A stretch of DNA of 37,190 nucleotides from an uncultured Haloferula sp. (GTDB lineage Bacteria > Verrucomicrobiota > Verrucomicrobiae > Verrucomicrobiales > Akkermansiaceae), in contig CAMPGU010000009.1 of assembly GCA_946885645.1 (NCBI GenBank), forward strand, positions 1 through 37,190, written 5' to 3'. Both the position numbers and the translations under genes were made by a program. Positions 14,511 to 22,949 of this stretch are shown here, in pieces (position 1 is the stretch's first letter; every line of letters begins with the position of its first letter). A model generated the notes under the pieces. The model did not search any database. It saw only the letters and a list, made by a program, of their open reading frames with translations, and was not told the origin of the DNA.

Positions 14511-17500
14511 TCAAGGGGTAATCTGCACCCGCATGAAGCCCTTCGCCGGCAGCCCGTCGGAGCCGCTCAAGCTGAAGGTGCGGTATTCATAATTTGCTGG
14601 CAGCCCCGGATCAACCGGCGGCGGGACCATCGCTACCGGCGTCACCGTGGTATTGAAGTCCACCAGATCGGTGCTGCCTTGAACCGTGTAGGTCGTCCCT
14701 TCGCCGGCATGCGTGGCCGTCGATGAGGCACCCGTGCTGAAGGCCGGCGTGCCCGTGTGGACCGCGATGGTCAGCAGCAGTTCGCGGGTCGTTCCGCCGT
14801 CGCTGCTATCCGCAGCGAACGCGAAGACCTTCGGCCTGCTGGTTGGATCGTTCGGCACGCCGCCCAGGGCGTGTTCGAAGCGGTTCGAACCGCCATCGGC
14901 ATCGGGATCGGCATCCGCGCCGATGATGGCCGGATTGGTCTCACCCGGGAAGTAAGTCGCGATCCAGTCTTCATAACCGGACTGAGGGCGCACGATGGCG
15001 ATTTGTCCGAGGGCTTGGTAGTTATAATCGATCGAGTAGCCCGGCGGCAGGGTTGGCACGCTGGCGAATTGCGTACCCGTCAGCGAGCCGTAGCGGGCGA
15101 TGATGTATACCGGCTGGGTCGGGGTGCCCGTGAGCTCCAGGGTGGCGTTGGTGATGTCCAGGTTGCCCGTCGTCTCCAGCTCGCCGTTCGGAACACCGGC
15201 GTTGTCGTCGATGTTGATGGAGAGCTTCGCCGTGGCCGCGAAGGTCGCGGAAGCCACGGAGAGCGTGCCGGTGGCATCGCCGGGGACCAGGGAGGCCCCG
15301 GCCGCGACAGACACGGCACTGCTGAGGATTCCCGTGCCGCCCAAGCCGCCCGCGTTCACCTGCGTGGCCCCGGTGTAGGAGCTCACGCCGTTGAGTCGGA
15401 GGATGCCCGCGCCGTTTTTCACCAGACCCCCGCCGCCGCCGCCGTCGAGCAGGTTCGGGAAGATCCGGATGTTTTTGCCGTCGGTATCGATGATGGCACC
15501 GCCGTCTTCGACGTTGACCGTCTCCAGGTTGAACATGAAGTCCTCGTTGGCATTCGACCGCGCGCGCAGGATGCCGCCGTCGAAGTTGAAGGTGCCGTTG
15601 CCGGCCCCGTTGTTGCCGTCGAAGATCTGCTTCGCCGTCAGGGTGCCGCCATCCAGGTTGAAGGTGGCGGTGGCTGCCGCGGTGTTGGTGATCACCAGGT
15701 TTCCGGCCACGTTCAAGTTCCCCGTCCCGGAAAGGGTCGCCGTGGCGTTACCGTCTTCCGCGATGAAGAAGGCAGCACCCGCGTCCATCTGCTGGAACAG
15801 GCCGCCGGAGATGTTGATGATCCCCGTGGAGCCTTCGAAGCGCGCCCCGCTGATCCACTCGGCGGCGGTGATGGTCCCGCCCGTCTGGTTCAGGGTGCCG
15901 GTTGTCAGGGCTCCCTTGCCGATGAAGATCCGGCCGTTGCTGGTGACGGTGGCGGAGTCGTTGACGTTCAGCGTGCCATTGGAAGTCCCCACGTCGGCGA
16001 TGTTGAAGTCGCCGTTGCTGACGACGCTGCCGTTCTCGTTCACGGTGAGCGTGCCGGTGCCGTCGTTGCCGATCGAGAACCAGCCCCCCGTCTTCGTGAG
16101 GCTACCGCTGTCGTTGATGGTCATGTTGACCGTCGAGGTCGGGCTCAGGGCCATCTGGAACGAACCGTTCGCCGCAATGGAAGAAGTTCCGTTGAGCGTG
16201 ATGTTCGTGGTGGTGGAGCCGTCTTCCCCGAGCACGCTGTTACCCCCGATCGTCCAGTTGGTATCGGTAAGCGTCAGGTTCTGGGTGCCGTTGCTGGCCT
16301 CCCCGCCGAAGCCGGTGCTCAGGTTGGAAGTTTGGATCGTGGATCCCGTTGCGGTCAGGTTGCTGATCGCGCCCGTGGTTCCGTTATCCCGGCCGATGGC
16401 CATCCAACCCGTCGCCGTCAGCGTCGTGTTGTTCAGGGTCAGCGTTGCGGGGACATCCAGTTCGGATCCCACCCACACGTCGCCGGTCACCTGGTTGGTC
16501 TGGGTGCCGCCACCGCTCAAGACGAGATTCCCGCCGTCGATTTGCAGCGCTCCGCTCCCGCCCTTGGCCAGCACGTTCGCGCCGGGGTTGGTCAGGGTCA
16601 GGGTACCGGCTCCGGTCTTCTCGAATTTCCCGAAGGTCGGGGTGGTCACCGCGCCGGCGATGGTCAGGCTGTCCGTGACGCGGATCCCGCTCAGGATTCC
16701 GTCGTTCGCCGCGGCGATGCTGTAGCCGCGGTCGATGGTGACGGGACCGCCGGTGTAAACCAGCGTGCCGCCTGCGAGGGCGAGATTCGCCGGGTCCACA
16801 GACGCCGCGCCGATCGAGCTGGCCAGGCCTCCGTTGGCGAGGGTCGCCGCGGTCAGCGTGCCGCCTTCGATCCGGGTCACACCGGTGTAATCGTGGCTGG
16901 TGGTCAGGCTCACGTCGCCGTTATTCGTCTTGGTCAGGCCGGTCGTGCCGCTGATCTTGCCGCCTCCGCTGGCCCCGATCACGTAAGGAACGAAACTGTT
17001 GTCGAAGACCACGCTGCTCGGCGTGACAACCTCCGTGATGGTAACATTGCCTTGGGCCTCCCCGGAGACCAGATCATCGAAAAGAACCGGGTTCCCGTTG
17101 GTGTATTTGATCTCGGCGAAGCTAAGTCGGTCCACCCAGTTGTTCGGGTTCGGGCTGTTGTCGTCGTCGTTCCAGTTGCCGTTGAAGGTGGCATCCCATC
17201 TCGGTTGCGCCACGCTGGTGACATTGAGCGTCACCACGCCGCCCACCTCGCTAAGATTGCCCACAACACCCAGGGGCAGGGTGCCCAGCACGAAGCTACC
17301 GGCACCCGTCTTCGAGCCGTACTCGATGACAGGGTAGCTGCCCACCTCCGGGAAAGGATCGCTCACGTTCACAGCCACCGGCCCGTTGAGGGTGGCGGCG
17401 CCGTTGATCTTCAGAGGAGCGTCGAGCGGGTTCCCGGAGGCGTTGTCCAGGACGAGATCGACCGAGGTTCCGGTCGCGCCGAAGGTGACCGAGGCGACCT

Positions 17501-19304
17501 CCAACTGCTGGGGGTCGAAGGGAAACTCCGGATCGGGAATAACCGCCACGCCGATTCCGGCACCGGCTTCGACGGTATAGCTGGCGATCCCCGTGGAAAG
17601 GCTGCTGAGGATCAGCTTGCCCGCATTCACGGTCGAGGCACCGTTGTAGGTGCTCTTGCCGGTCAGGGTCAGGGTGCCGACACCTGATTTGGTGATGCCG
17701 CCGGTGCCGCCGAACACTTGGGGGACCGTCGCGCTGAAGCCGTTCGTGTTCACGTTGAGGCCGCCTGCGGCGAGCGTCGCGGTGTCCAGATTGGAGATCC
17801 AGTCGCCGGTCAGAGCCTCGCCGATCTTCACCTGCGTGCCGTTGAAGGTCACGGTTTCGGTTCCGGCTCCGCCGCTCAGCCCGGTCATCTGCAGGATCCC
17901 GCCGTTCAGATTCACGGTGGCGGTCGAGCTGGCGTTCTGGGCCGGCACGACCTGTTTGGCGCGGAATTCGCCGCCATTGAGGGTCACGGTCGCGGCATCG
18001 CTCTCGCCGAACCAAGTGACGCCGTTTTGGACGTTCACCAGACCGCCCGTCTGGGTCATCGTTCCCGGACCGCTGGCACCCACGATGAAGTTGCCGCCGC
18101 TGGTCGGGGTTTTGTTGAGCGTGCCGCCGTTGACGTTCAGGGTGCCCGTGCCGCTGCCGCGGCCGATGGCCACCCAGTTTTCCACGTTGATGGTTCCGGC
18201 GTCCAAGGTGATCACCCCGGTGCTGCCCGCTCCTTGTCCGGCCCACAGCTCGCCCGCCACGTTCACCACCGCGGATGCCCCGTTGACTGTCATCGTGCCC
18301 GTGCCCGAGCCGACGTAGTGCGCGTTGCCGTTGCCGCCCGCCGGCTCCACGCCGCCGATGCTGAGCAGGCGGGTGACACCCAGGGTCCCTCCCGTCATGT
18401 TCAAGGTGGAGACCGGGAGACCTTCCGCGATGTTTCTCACCCCTACCGCGAAGAAGGCGTCGCCGCCGCCGCCGGTGTTGTTGAAGGTGCCGCCGCTGAT
18501 ATTAACGGTGCCCGTCGTTGCGCCGAGGCCCACGAAAGCGCGCGAACCGGTATGGGTGATCGTGCCGCCACTGAGGCTCAGCGTTCCATTCCCCCCGCCT
18601 TCCGCGGTCTCGCCTTCCTCCTGCTTGCCGATGAAGGTCCAGCCGCCGGTGGTCATGGTGCCGGCATCCATCCGCACCACGCCGGTGCCGCCGCTGGAGC
18701 CGACCCCCAGGTCGGAGCCGGTGTTCACGGTGCCGGTGGTGTTGATGTTGAGAGTCCCGTTGCCGCCGCCCGGATTCTGGTTGCCGCCGACATAGAGGCG
18801 GCCGGTGATATTGAGGCTGCCGGAGCCGGTTCCGAAGCCGGTGAGGGCGCCGCCCGCGGCGGCGGTGTTCGCCAGGTTGTAAGTTCCGGTGCCGCCCTCG
18901 CGGCCGATGAAGGACCAGTTGCCGCCACCGCCGCCTGCCACGGTGCCCGCGAGCTGATCGACGCGGCCCGTGCCGCCGGCACCGCCCACGATGATGTCCC
19001 GGGGGTTGGCGGAGGGGCTCGCCGTCACCACGGGGAAATTGTTCAGGGTGTTTATGAAGGCGTCGTCGAAATTGTCGCCGGAAGGTTGGCCATTGGGGAA
19101 CGCGGGCACGCGGCCCAGGCTCCAGTTGCCGGCGTTGTTCCAATTGTTATCCACGGCACCGGTCCAGAGGTTGTCCACCGCGAGCGCGGTGGTTCCGAGG
19201 ACGGTGGTGCCGGCGAGGAGACAGGCGATCCAGCGGGCGTTCCGGGAGGTGGCGGTGGCCATCAGGGAGGCACGCGTGATGGGTTGACGGGTCGATTTTT
19301 TCAT
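14511..19304 (-). CDS. Giant secreted autotransporter-associated beta-strand repeat protein
   Basis: A 1597-residue surface or secreted protein. Residues 1-42 form a long signal (MKKSTRQPITRASLM then WIACLLAGTTVLGTTALA, cleavage near Ala42). The body is Gly/Thr/Asn-rich beta-helix sequence built from short repeats of the form 'GTLNVNGG-T-.-GN(F/L)xVG' and several autotransporter-associated beta-strand repeats, for example ITKSGVGTLTLTGKSTYNGA, FEKTGAGTLTLTN and LVKNGAGILRLNGVSSYTGA. The last 180 residues change character: YEDWIATYFPGETNP, then DADPDADGGSNRFEHALGG, a calcium-binding-like acidic segment seen at the ends of many Verrucomicrobia exported proteins, then a beta-sandwich-like tail. 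There is no outer-membrane beta-barrel, so it is not a classical type V autotransporter, and no PEP-CTERM tail. A strong terminator follows. The role is probably adhesion or cell-surface structure (inference). Confidence 0.93.
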   Translation of the reverse strand: MKKSTRQPITRASLMATATSRNARWIACLLAGTTVLGTTALAVDNLWTGAVDNNWNNAGNWSLGRVPAFPNGQPSGDNFDDAFINTLNNFPVVTASPSANPRDIIVGGAGGTGRVDQLAGTVAGGGGGNWSFIGREGGTGTYNLANTAAAGGALTGFGTGSGSLNITGRLYVGGNQNPGGGNGTLNINTTGTVNTGSDLGVGSSGGTGVVRMDAGTMTTGGWTFIGKQEEGETAEGGGNGTLSLSGGTITHTGSRAFVGLGATTGTVNISGGTFNNTGGGGDAFFAVGVRNIAEGLPVSTLNMTGGTLGVTRLLSIGGVEPAGGNGNAHYVGSGTGTMTVNGASAVVNVAGELWAGQGAGSTGVITLDAGTINVENWVAIGRGSGTGTLNVNGGTLNKTPTSGGNFIVGASGPGTMTQTGGLVNVQNGVTWFGESDAATVTLNGGEFRAKQVVPAQNASSTATVNLNGGILQMTGLSGGAGTETVTFNGTQVKIGEALTGDWISNLDTATLAAGGLNVNTNGFSATVPQVFGGTGGITKSGVGTLTLTGKSTYNGASTVNAGKLILSSLSTGIASYTVEAGAGIGVAVIPDPEFPFDPQQLEVASVTFGATGTSVDLVLDNASGNPLDAPLKINGAATLNGPVAVNVSDPFPEVGSYPVIEYGSKTGAGSFVLGTLPLGVVGNLSEVGGVVTLNVTSVAQPRWDATFNGNWNDDDNSPNPNNWVDRLSFAEIKYTNGNPVLFDDLVSGEAQGNVTITEVVTPSSVVFDNSFVPYVIGASGGGKISGTTGLTKTNNGDVSLTTSHDYTGVTRIEGGTLTAATLANGGLASSIGAASVDPANLALAGGTLVYTGGPVTIDRGYSIAAANDGILSGIRVTDSLTIAGAVTTPTFGKFEKTGAGTLTLTNPGANVLAKGGSGALQIDGGNLVLSGGGTQTNQVTGDVWVGSELDVPATLTLNNTTLTATGWMAIGRDNGTTGAISNLTATGSTIQTSNLSTGFGGEASNGTQNLTLTDTNWTIGGNSVLGEDGSTTTNITLNGTSSIAANGSFQMALSPTSTVNMTINDSGSLTKTGGWFSIGNDGTGTLTVNENGSVVSNGDFNIADVGTSNGTLNVNDSATVTSNGRIFIGKGALTTGTLNQTGGTITAAEWISGARFEGSTGIINISGGLFQQMDAGAAFFIAEDGNATATLSGTGNLNVAGNLVITNTAAATATFNLDGGTLTAKQIFDGNNGAGNGTFNFDGGILRARSNANEDFMFNLETVNVEDGGAIIDTDGKNIRIFPNLLDGGGGGGLVKNGAGILRLNGVSSYTGATQVNAGGLGGTGILSSAVSVAAGASLVPGDATGTLSVASATFAATAKLSINIDDNAGVPNGELETTGNLDITNATLELTGTPTQPVYIIARYGSLTGTQFASVPTLPPGYSIDYNYQALGQIAIVRPQSGYEDWIATYFPGETNPAIIGADADPDADGGSNRFEHALGGVPNDPTSRPKVFAFAADSSDGGTTRELLLTIAVHTGTPAFSTGASSTATHAGEGTTYTVQGSTDLVDFNTTVTPVAMVPPPVDPGLPANYEYRTFSLSGSDGLPAKGFMRVQITP

Positions 19305-19489
19305 CGGGGTTAATCTTGGGTCGTTTAACGGGAAATCGCGGGGCCGGGGTCATGGCCGGAAGTCGCCCTTGGGATGGACGGCTGCCGCGAAACGCGCCGG
19401 GCGGAATGTCCGGCGCTGGGTTTGGGTCGGGGTTCGGGTTTCCCAGACGGAAAGGAGGCTCTCACGTCTAGGGGTTTCATATGTAGATC

Positions 19490-19508
19490 TTGTTTTTTGG
19501 AAAAACAA
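19490..19508. repeat. AT-rich palindrome, 8-bp stem
   Basis: TTGTTTTT and AAAAACAA flank a TGG loop (19498-19500). It overlaps the candidate -35 region of the repeat-protein promoter, so an operator role is possible. A short rigid A/T tract or a hairpin are alternatives. Confidence 0.5.
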
Positions 19509-19589
19509 CCGCGTTTGAGTTTTATGACGAAGAATTAACGGCTCCCTGATTATGAATTTTAAATCATCCTTGAGCCGAAGGAGCTTTCT

Positions 19590-19610
19590 AAGATTTGTTA
19601 TACAAATCTT
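19590..19610. repeat. AT-rich palindrome, 9-bp stem
   Basis: AAGATTTGT and ACAAATCTT flank TAT, a perfect inverted repeat 26 bp after the halogenase-family stop codon. No T run follows on the minus strand, so it is not a standard terminator. It could be a protein-binding site. Confidence 0.55.
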
Positions 19611-19635
19611 GTTCCACGGGGGGCCGTCCGGGCCC

Positions 19636-21165
19636 TCAGGCGAATGCGGGTCGGGGAGCCGGGGCCGTTTTCGCCACCGCATCCGCATGCCACTGCCAGC
19701 CCGGGTGGCGCACGTAGGCCAAGGCCTCCCTCACGTCGATCCCCCGGCGGGCGAGGGCGATGTGCTCCGCGCGGTGCCGCTCCCAGATGGCCTTTTCCTC
19801 GGGGGTCGCCCGGTGCCGTTTGCGGTAGGGGGCCCGGTTTCCCACCAGCATCACGAAATAGCCCTCGATCCCGAAGTCGTTCTGGGTGGAGGGCAGGCGG
19901 TAGCGGCAGAAGCCCGTAGGCCCGTTTTCCTCGTAGAAATCCAGCAGCGGTGCGATTCCGGACAGATCCGTATCCGCTTGGCAATGCCGCCAGAAGGGCG
20001 TGTCCATCGCCGTGTTCAGCTTGTAGTGCAGGCCCAGGAAGTCCCGGATGTCGTTCCACGTGGCGCGGGTGAGCTCGTTGTAGAGATCCCGCATGCCAGG
20101 GGTCGGCTCCATTTCGCAGTGGAGCAGGAAATCGACCATCGTCTGGCAATGGGCGCAGACGATCATCAGCGCCGTGGCCTCCAGCGGCTCCACGAAGCCC
20201 CCGGCGTTGCCGATCGCCACCACGTTGTCCACCCACATCCGCCGATAGGCGCCGCTGCGGAATTTCACCACCCGCGGCGCTTCCGGCGCCTTCGGGTTCT
20301 TGCGCTTGTACTCCGCCGCCGCGTCGTCGTCGGAGATCGCCTGCGAGCTGTAAACGTAGCCGCGGTTGATGTGGTGTTCGTGGTCGATCCGCCAGCACCA
20401 TCCCGCGTCCATCTGCTCCGCCGTCGTGTAGGGCAGGATCGGCTCATCCGTCCGCTCCCATCCGCCGATGACCGCGCGGTCGCAGAAGAGGGTCTTCCCG
20501 AAATCCTCGAAGGGCTCTTCCAGCTTCTTGCCCAGCAGTTCGCTGCGGAACCCGCTGGCATCCACGAAAAAGTCGGCCTCCAGCCGCCGCCCGTCCTCCA
20601 GATGGATCGCGGTGACGCCGCGCGCGTCGCGGTCCGCGCCCGTCACCTTGCCGTCGGTGAATTCCACCCCCGCCTCGCGGGCGACCACTTCCAGCATGTT
20701 CACGAACTTGTGGTTCTCGATGTGGAAGGCGTGCCAGGGCTGGACGTCGGGCGCGCCGTTCGGCTGACGGGGGAAGGCCTTGTCCTGGCGCATCAAAGCC
20801 GCAGCGGGATCCACGCAGGAGAACTCCTCGTCGCAGTAGAAGCCGTTCGGCCGCGGGAGGTCCGACCATTGTGAATCGAGCTGCGGGGCGAAGGTGTAGT
20901 CGAAACGGCCCCGCGGGCCCCACTCGAAGCGGATGCCCAGCTTCCACGTGGGCTCCGCCAGCTCGTAGAAGCGTTTCCGGGAAATGCCGAGGTACTCGAA
21001 GATGTGCCGCGGGAAATTCGGCGTGGTGCCTTCTCCCACGCCGATGACTCCCAGTTCGGGGCTGCGCACCACCCGCACGTGTACGCCGGGAATCTTGCGC
21101 CTGAAGGAGAGGGCGGCGATCAGGCCGGCACTGCCGGCACCGAGAACGATGATGTTTCGGATCAT
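19636..21165 (-). CDS. Tryptophan-halogenase-family FAD-dependent protein
   Basis: A 509-residue flavoprotein of the tryptophan 7-halogenase family. The FAD-binding GAGSAG motif is at 9-14. GVGEGTTPNF (42-51) matches the family's conserved segment after the first Rossmann strands. Lys75 in TWKLGIRFEW is in the position of the halogenase catalytic lysine (Lys79 of PrnA, by motif comparison). The diagnostic WxWxIP motif appears as WCWRID (256-261), with Asp replacing Pro. GNAGGFVEPLEATAL (319-333) is the second FAD/chloride-region signature. It may halogenate an indole or other aromatic, but the WxWxID variant is common in uncharacterised relatives and activity is not assured. It would need reduced FAD from a partner reductase, which is not in the window. 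No biosynthetic cluster surrounds it; it stands alone between long spacers. Confidence 0.88.
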   Translation of the reverse strand: MIRNIIVLGAGSAGLIAALSFRRKIPGVHVRVVRSPELGVIGVGEGTTPNFPRHIFEYLGISRKRFYELAEPTWKLGIRFEWGPRGRFDYTFAPQLDSQWSDLPRPNGFYCDEEFSCVDPAAALMRQDKAFPRQPNGAPDVQPWHAFHIENHKFVNMLEVVAREAGVEFTDGKVTGADRDARGVTAIHLEDGRRLEADFFVDASGFRSELLGKKLEEPFEDFGKTLFCDRAVIGGWERTDEPILPYTTAEQMDAGWCWRIDHEHHINRGYVYSSQAISDDDAAAEYKRKNPKAPEAPRVVKFRSGAYRRMWVDNVVAIGNAGGFVEPLEATALMIVCAHCQTMVDFLLHCEMEPTPGMRDLYNELTRATWNDIRDFLGLHYKLNTAMDTPFWRHCQADTDLSGIAPLLDFYEENGPTGFCRYRLPSTQNDFGIEGYFVMLVGNRAPYRKRHRATPEEKAIWERHRAEHIALARRGIDVREALAYVRHPGWQWHADAVAKTAPAPRPAFA

Positions 21166-21688
21166 GGGGATTTTTTCGGATAAGAGCGTTCGCAGCTCTT
21201 CCGATCCCCCGTCGCGGGCGCGACAATACCTTGGGCGCGGCGGGCGTTCCGGAATCGCCGGAAAGCCGCCCGCTGCGGGCTTGAAGCCCCGGGAACGGGG
21301 AGGTCACATCAGGGCCGGGCCGGTAGAGACTCCGGCTGGGAGCGGCCTTGGGGAAGGTGGCTGCGTGCGTCTGTGGGTCTTGGATTTTGTTGAACAAGCC
21401 CGGGATTTTATCCATGCCGCCCCTTGTTGCGGCACGGCTCGCCGGGTGCTGCTCGTCCTTTGGGTTTTTCAGACTTCCAGCATCCTTCCTCTAAAGGTGA
21501 AACGCGTTTGAGTCTAGCCGGAAGTGGGTCTGCAGGGCGCACGATTCCGACAGCGCGCGAGGCATGCGGACATTCCCAAGGGCTGAAGATGTCATACACC
21601 CCGGGTGCCGGTCGGCGTCCCACCGGGCCCGACCGCATGTATTTTTATCGACTTCCCGACACATGTGGGTGCGCCGGGTGCCGGGGAG
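21166..21688. other. 523-bp intergenic region upstream of the halogenase-family gene
   Basis: I see no gene here that I can support; open frames overlapping it run into the neighbours in the wrong frame. It contains a tight palindrome, GCCCGC-T-GCGGGC, near 21270. It also contains the 11-mer CGCGTTTGAGT (21503-21513), which recurs at 19510-19520 upstream of the repeat-protein gene in the same orientation. It may hold the halogenase promoter or an unrecognised small RNA. Confidence 0.4.
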
Positions 21689-22216
21689 CTAGATTCCCAG
21701 CCCGGCGAGAATCTCCTCCACCGGTGCCATCCGGCCGACGCCTTGGTAGCCACACGCCAGATCGCCCTCCGCCGGGCCGATGAAGCGGCAGCCATCTTCC
21801 CGTAAGCGCGCGACATTCCTTTGAACCGCCGGGTGAAGCCACATCTTCCCGTTCATCGCCGGAGCGATCACCACGCGGGTGCTGCGGGGCAGGGCGAGAT
21901 AGATCGACGACAGCGGGTCCGGCGCGAGCCCGTTGGCGAAATTTCCGATCACGTCCGCGCTCGCGGGAGCCACCAGAAAAAGCTCCGCGTTGTCCGCCAG
22001 CTCGATGTGCCCCGGCTTCCAGCTCTGTTTTTCATCCTCCAGCGTCACCAGCACGGGATTCCGCGTCAGCACCTGCAGGGTCAGCGGCGTGATGAATTCC
22101 GTCGCCGCGCGGGTCATCACCGCGTGCACCGTGTGACCGGCCTTCACCAGTTGCGAAGCGAGGTCCGCCGCCTTGTAAGCCGCGATCGAGCCGGTGATGC
22201 CGAGGACGATGTTCAC
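21689..22216 (-). CDS. coaC: Phosphopantothenoylcysteine decarboxylase (stand-alone)
   Basis: From a GTG at 22216 the product is 175 residues, the size of a single HFCD flavoprotein domain. It decarboxylates 4'-phosphopantothenoylcysteine to 4'-phosphopantetheine in coenzyme A synthesis using FMN. Start region: NIVLGITGSIAAYKA. The key residues are all present: His70 (GHIELAD), Asn122 in APAMNGKMW and Cys155 in ACGYQGVGRM, equivalent to His75, Asn125 and Cys158 of E. coli Dfp. It lacks the CoaB synthetase domain that is fused in most bacteria, so CoaB must be encoded elsewhere. It follows gmk by 71 bp; gmk and coaBC are neighbours in many bacteria. Confidence 0.92.
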   Translation of the reverse strand: MNIVLGITGSIAAYKAADLASQLVKAGHTVHAVMTRAATEFITPLTLQVLTRNPVLVTLEDEKQSWKPGHIELADNAELFLVAPASADVIGNFANGLAPDPLSSIYLALPRSTRVVIAPAMNGKMWLHPAVQRNVARLREDGCRFIGPAEGDLACGYQGVGRMAPVEEILAGLGI

Positions 22217-22287
22217 GCCGGGAGTCTTAGCCGCGAATCCGGATTGTCCAAGCGGATGTGGCAAGGTCGTCCCGGAACCGGCTGCCG

Positions 22288-22884
22288 CTACACCTTCAAT
22301 CTCGCCACCCTCAACCTCTCCCCGATCAGCAGCGCCTTGAATTTCGCGTAATCCTCCTCGTGCGTCGCGGAAAGCAGGCGGTAGCGGTACTCCGGCCAAT
22401 GCCGCATTTCGTCGATGGCATTGCGCAGCCGCAACTCGATGACTTCGGCGCTGTCGGTGCCGCGGCCGTTCAGGCGCTTGGCCAGTTCCGCCTCGTCCTG
22501 AGGCATCACGAAGAGATCCACGAGAGCCAGGCGGATCGCGGGATCCTCGCAGGAGCGCACGAGAGCCGCTCCCTGAACGTCGATGTCCATTACCACGTCG
22601 ATTCCCGCGGAGAGACGCCCGGTCACCTCGCTGCGCAGGGTGCCGTAGTGGTTCCCGTGCACGAGCGCGTGCTCCAGGAAATCTCCGGCTTCCTCCCGGC
22701 GGATCATTTCCTCCGCGCTCAGGAAGTAGTATTCGCGGCCGTGTTCTTCCCCCGGCCGCGGCTTGCGGGTGGTGCAGGAGACGGAGAACTGGGCCTCGCC
22801 TTCTTCGGCGAGCCGGCGGCAGAGCGTGGATTTCCCCGAGCCCGAAGGCCCGGAGACGAGGAAGAGGATGCCGGTGCGCGCCAT
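22288..22884 (-). CDS. gmk: Guanylate kinase
   Basis: The ATG at 22884 gives 198 residues with the P-loop LVSGPSGSGKSTL at 9-21, the normal distance from the N-terminus. An earlier start at 22926 would add 14 Pro-rich residues. The enzyme phosphorylates GMP to GDP with ATP. The GMP-binding region has VSCTTRKPRPGE and REYYFLS, followed by FLEHALVHGNHYGT and VVMDIDVQGA. It is first in a probable gmk-coaC operon and lies 65 bp downstream of the M3 peptidase on the same strand. Confidence 0.96.
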   Translation of the reverse strand: MARTGILFLVSGPSGSGKSTLCRRLAEEGEAQFSVSCTTRKPRPGEEHGREYYFLSAEEMIRREEAGDFLEHALVHGNHYGTLRSEVTGRLSAGIDVVMDIDVQGAALVRSCEDPAIRLALVDLFVMPQDEAELAKRLNGRGTDSAEVIELRLRNAIDEMRHWPEYRYRLLSATHEEDYAKFKALLIGERLRVARLKV

Positions 22885-22949
22885 GTTGCGGAGAGGGGGA
22901 TTGGCGATTGCCGGGGGAAAAGGCAATCGCGGAAGCTGCCCCGGCTGCT

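Larger units (their letters stand above)
19305..19635. promoter_or_regulatory. AT-rich spacer before the repeat-protein gene
   Basis: This 331-bp stretch has no convincing gene. From about 19480 to 19610 it is strikingly AT-rich compared with the rest of the window. On the minus strand TTGTTT (19503-19508) and TACATA (19480-19485) are 17 bp apart and could be the repeat-protein promoter, about 175 bp before its ATG. It also carries two perfect palindromes listed separately. Confidence 0.45.

Noticed and set aside
14757..19313. Very long plus-strand frames (976 and 531 codons) opposite the repeat protein
   Set aside because: They are antisense to the Gly/Thr/Asn-rich repeat protein; GC-rich codon bias keeps the opposite frame open. 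The encoded Arg/His/Val-rich sequences resemble no family.
21166..21415. Minus-strand frame starting MDKIPGLFNK upstream of the halogenase-family gene
   Set aside because: It has no recognisable domain and continues out of frame through the halogenase-family gene; no ribosome-binding site or family resemblance supports it.
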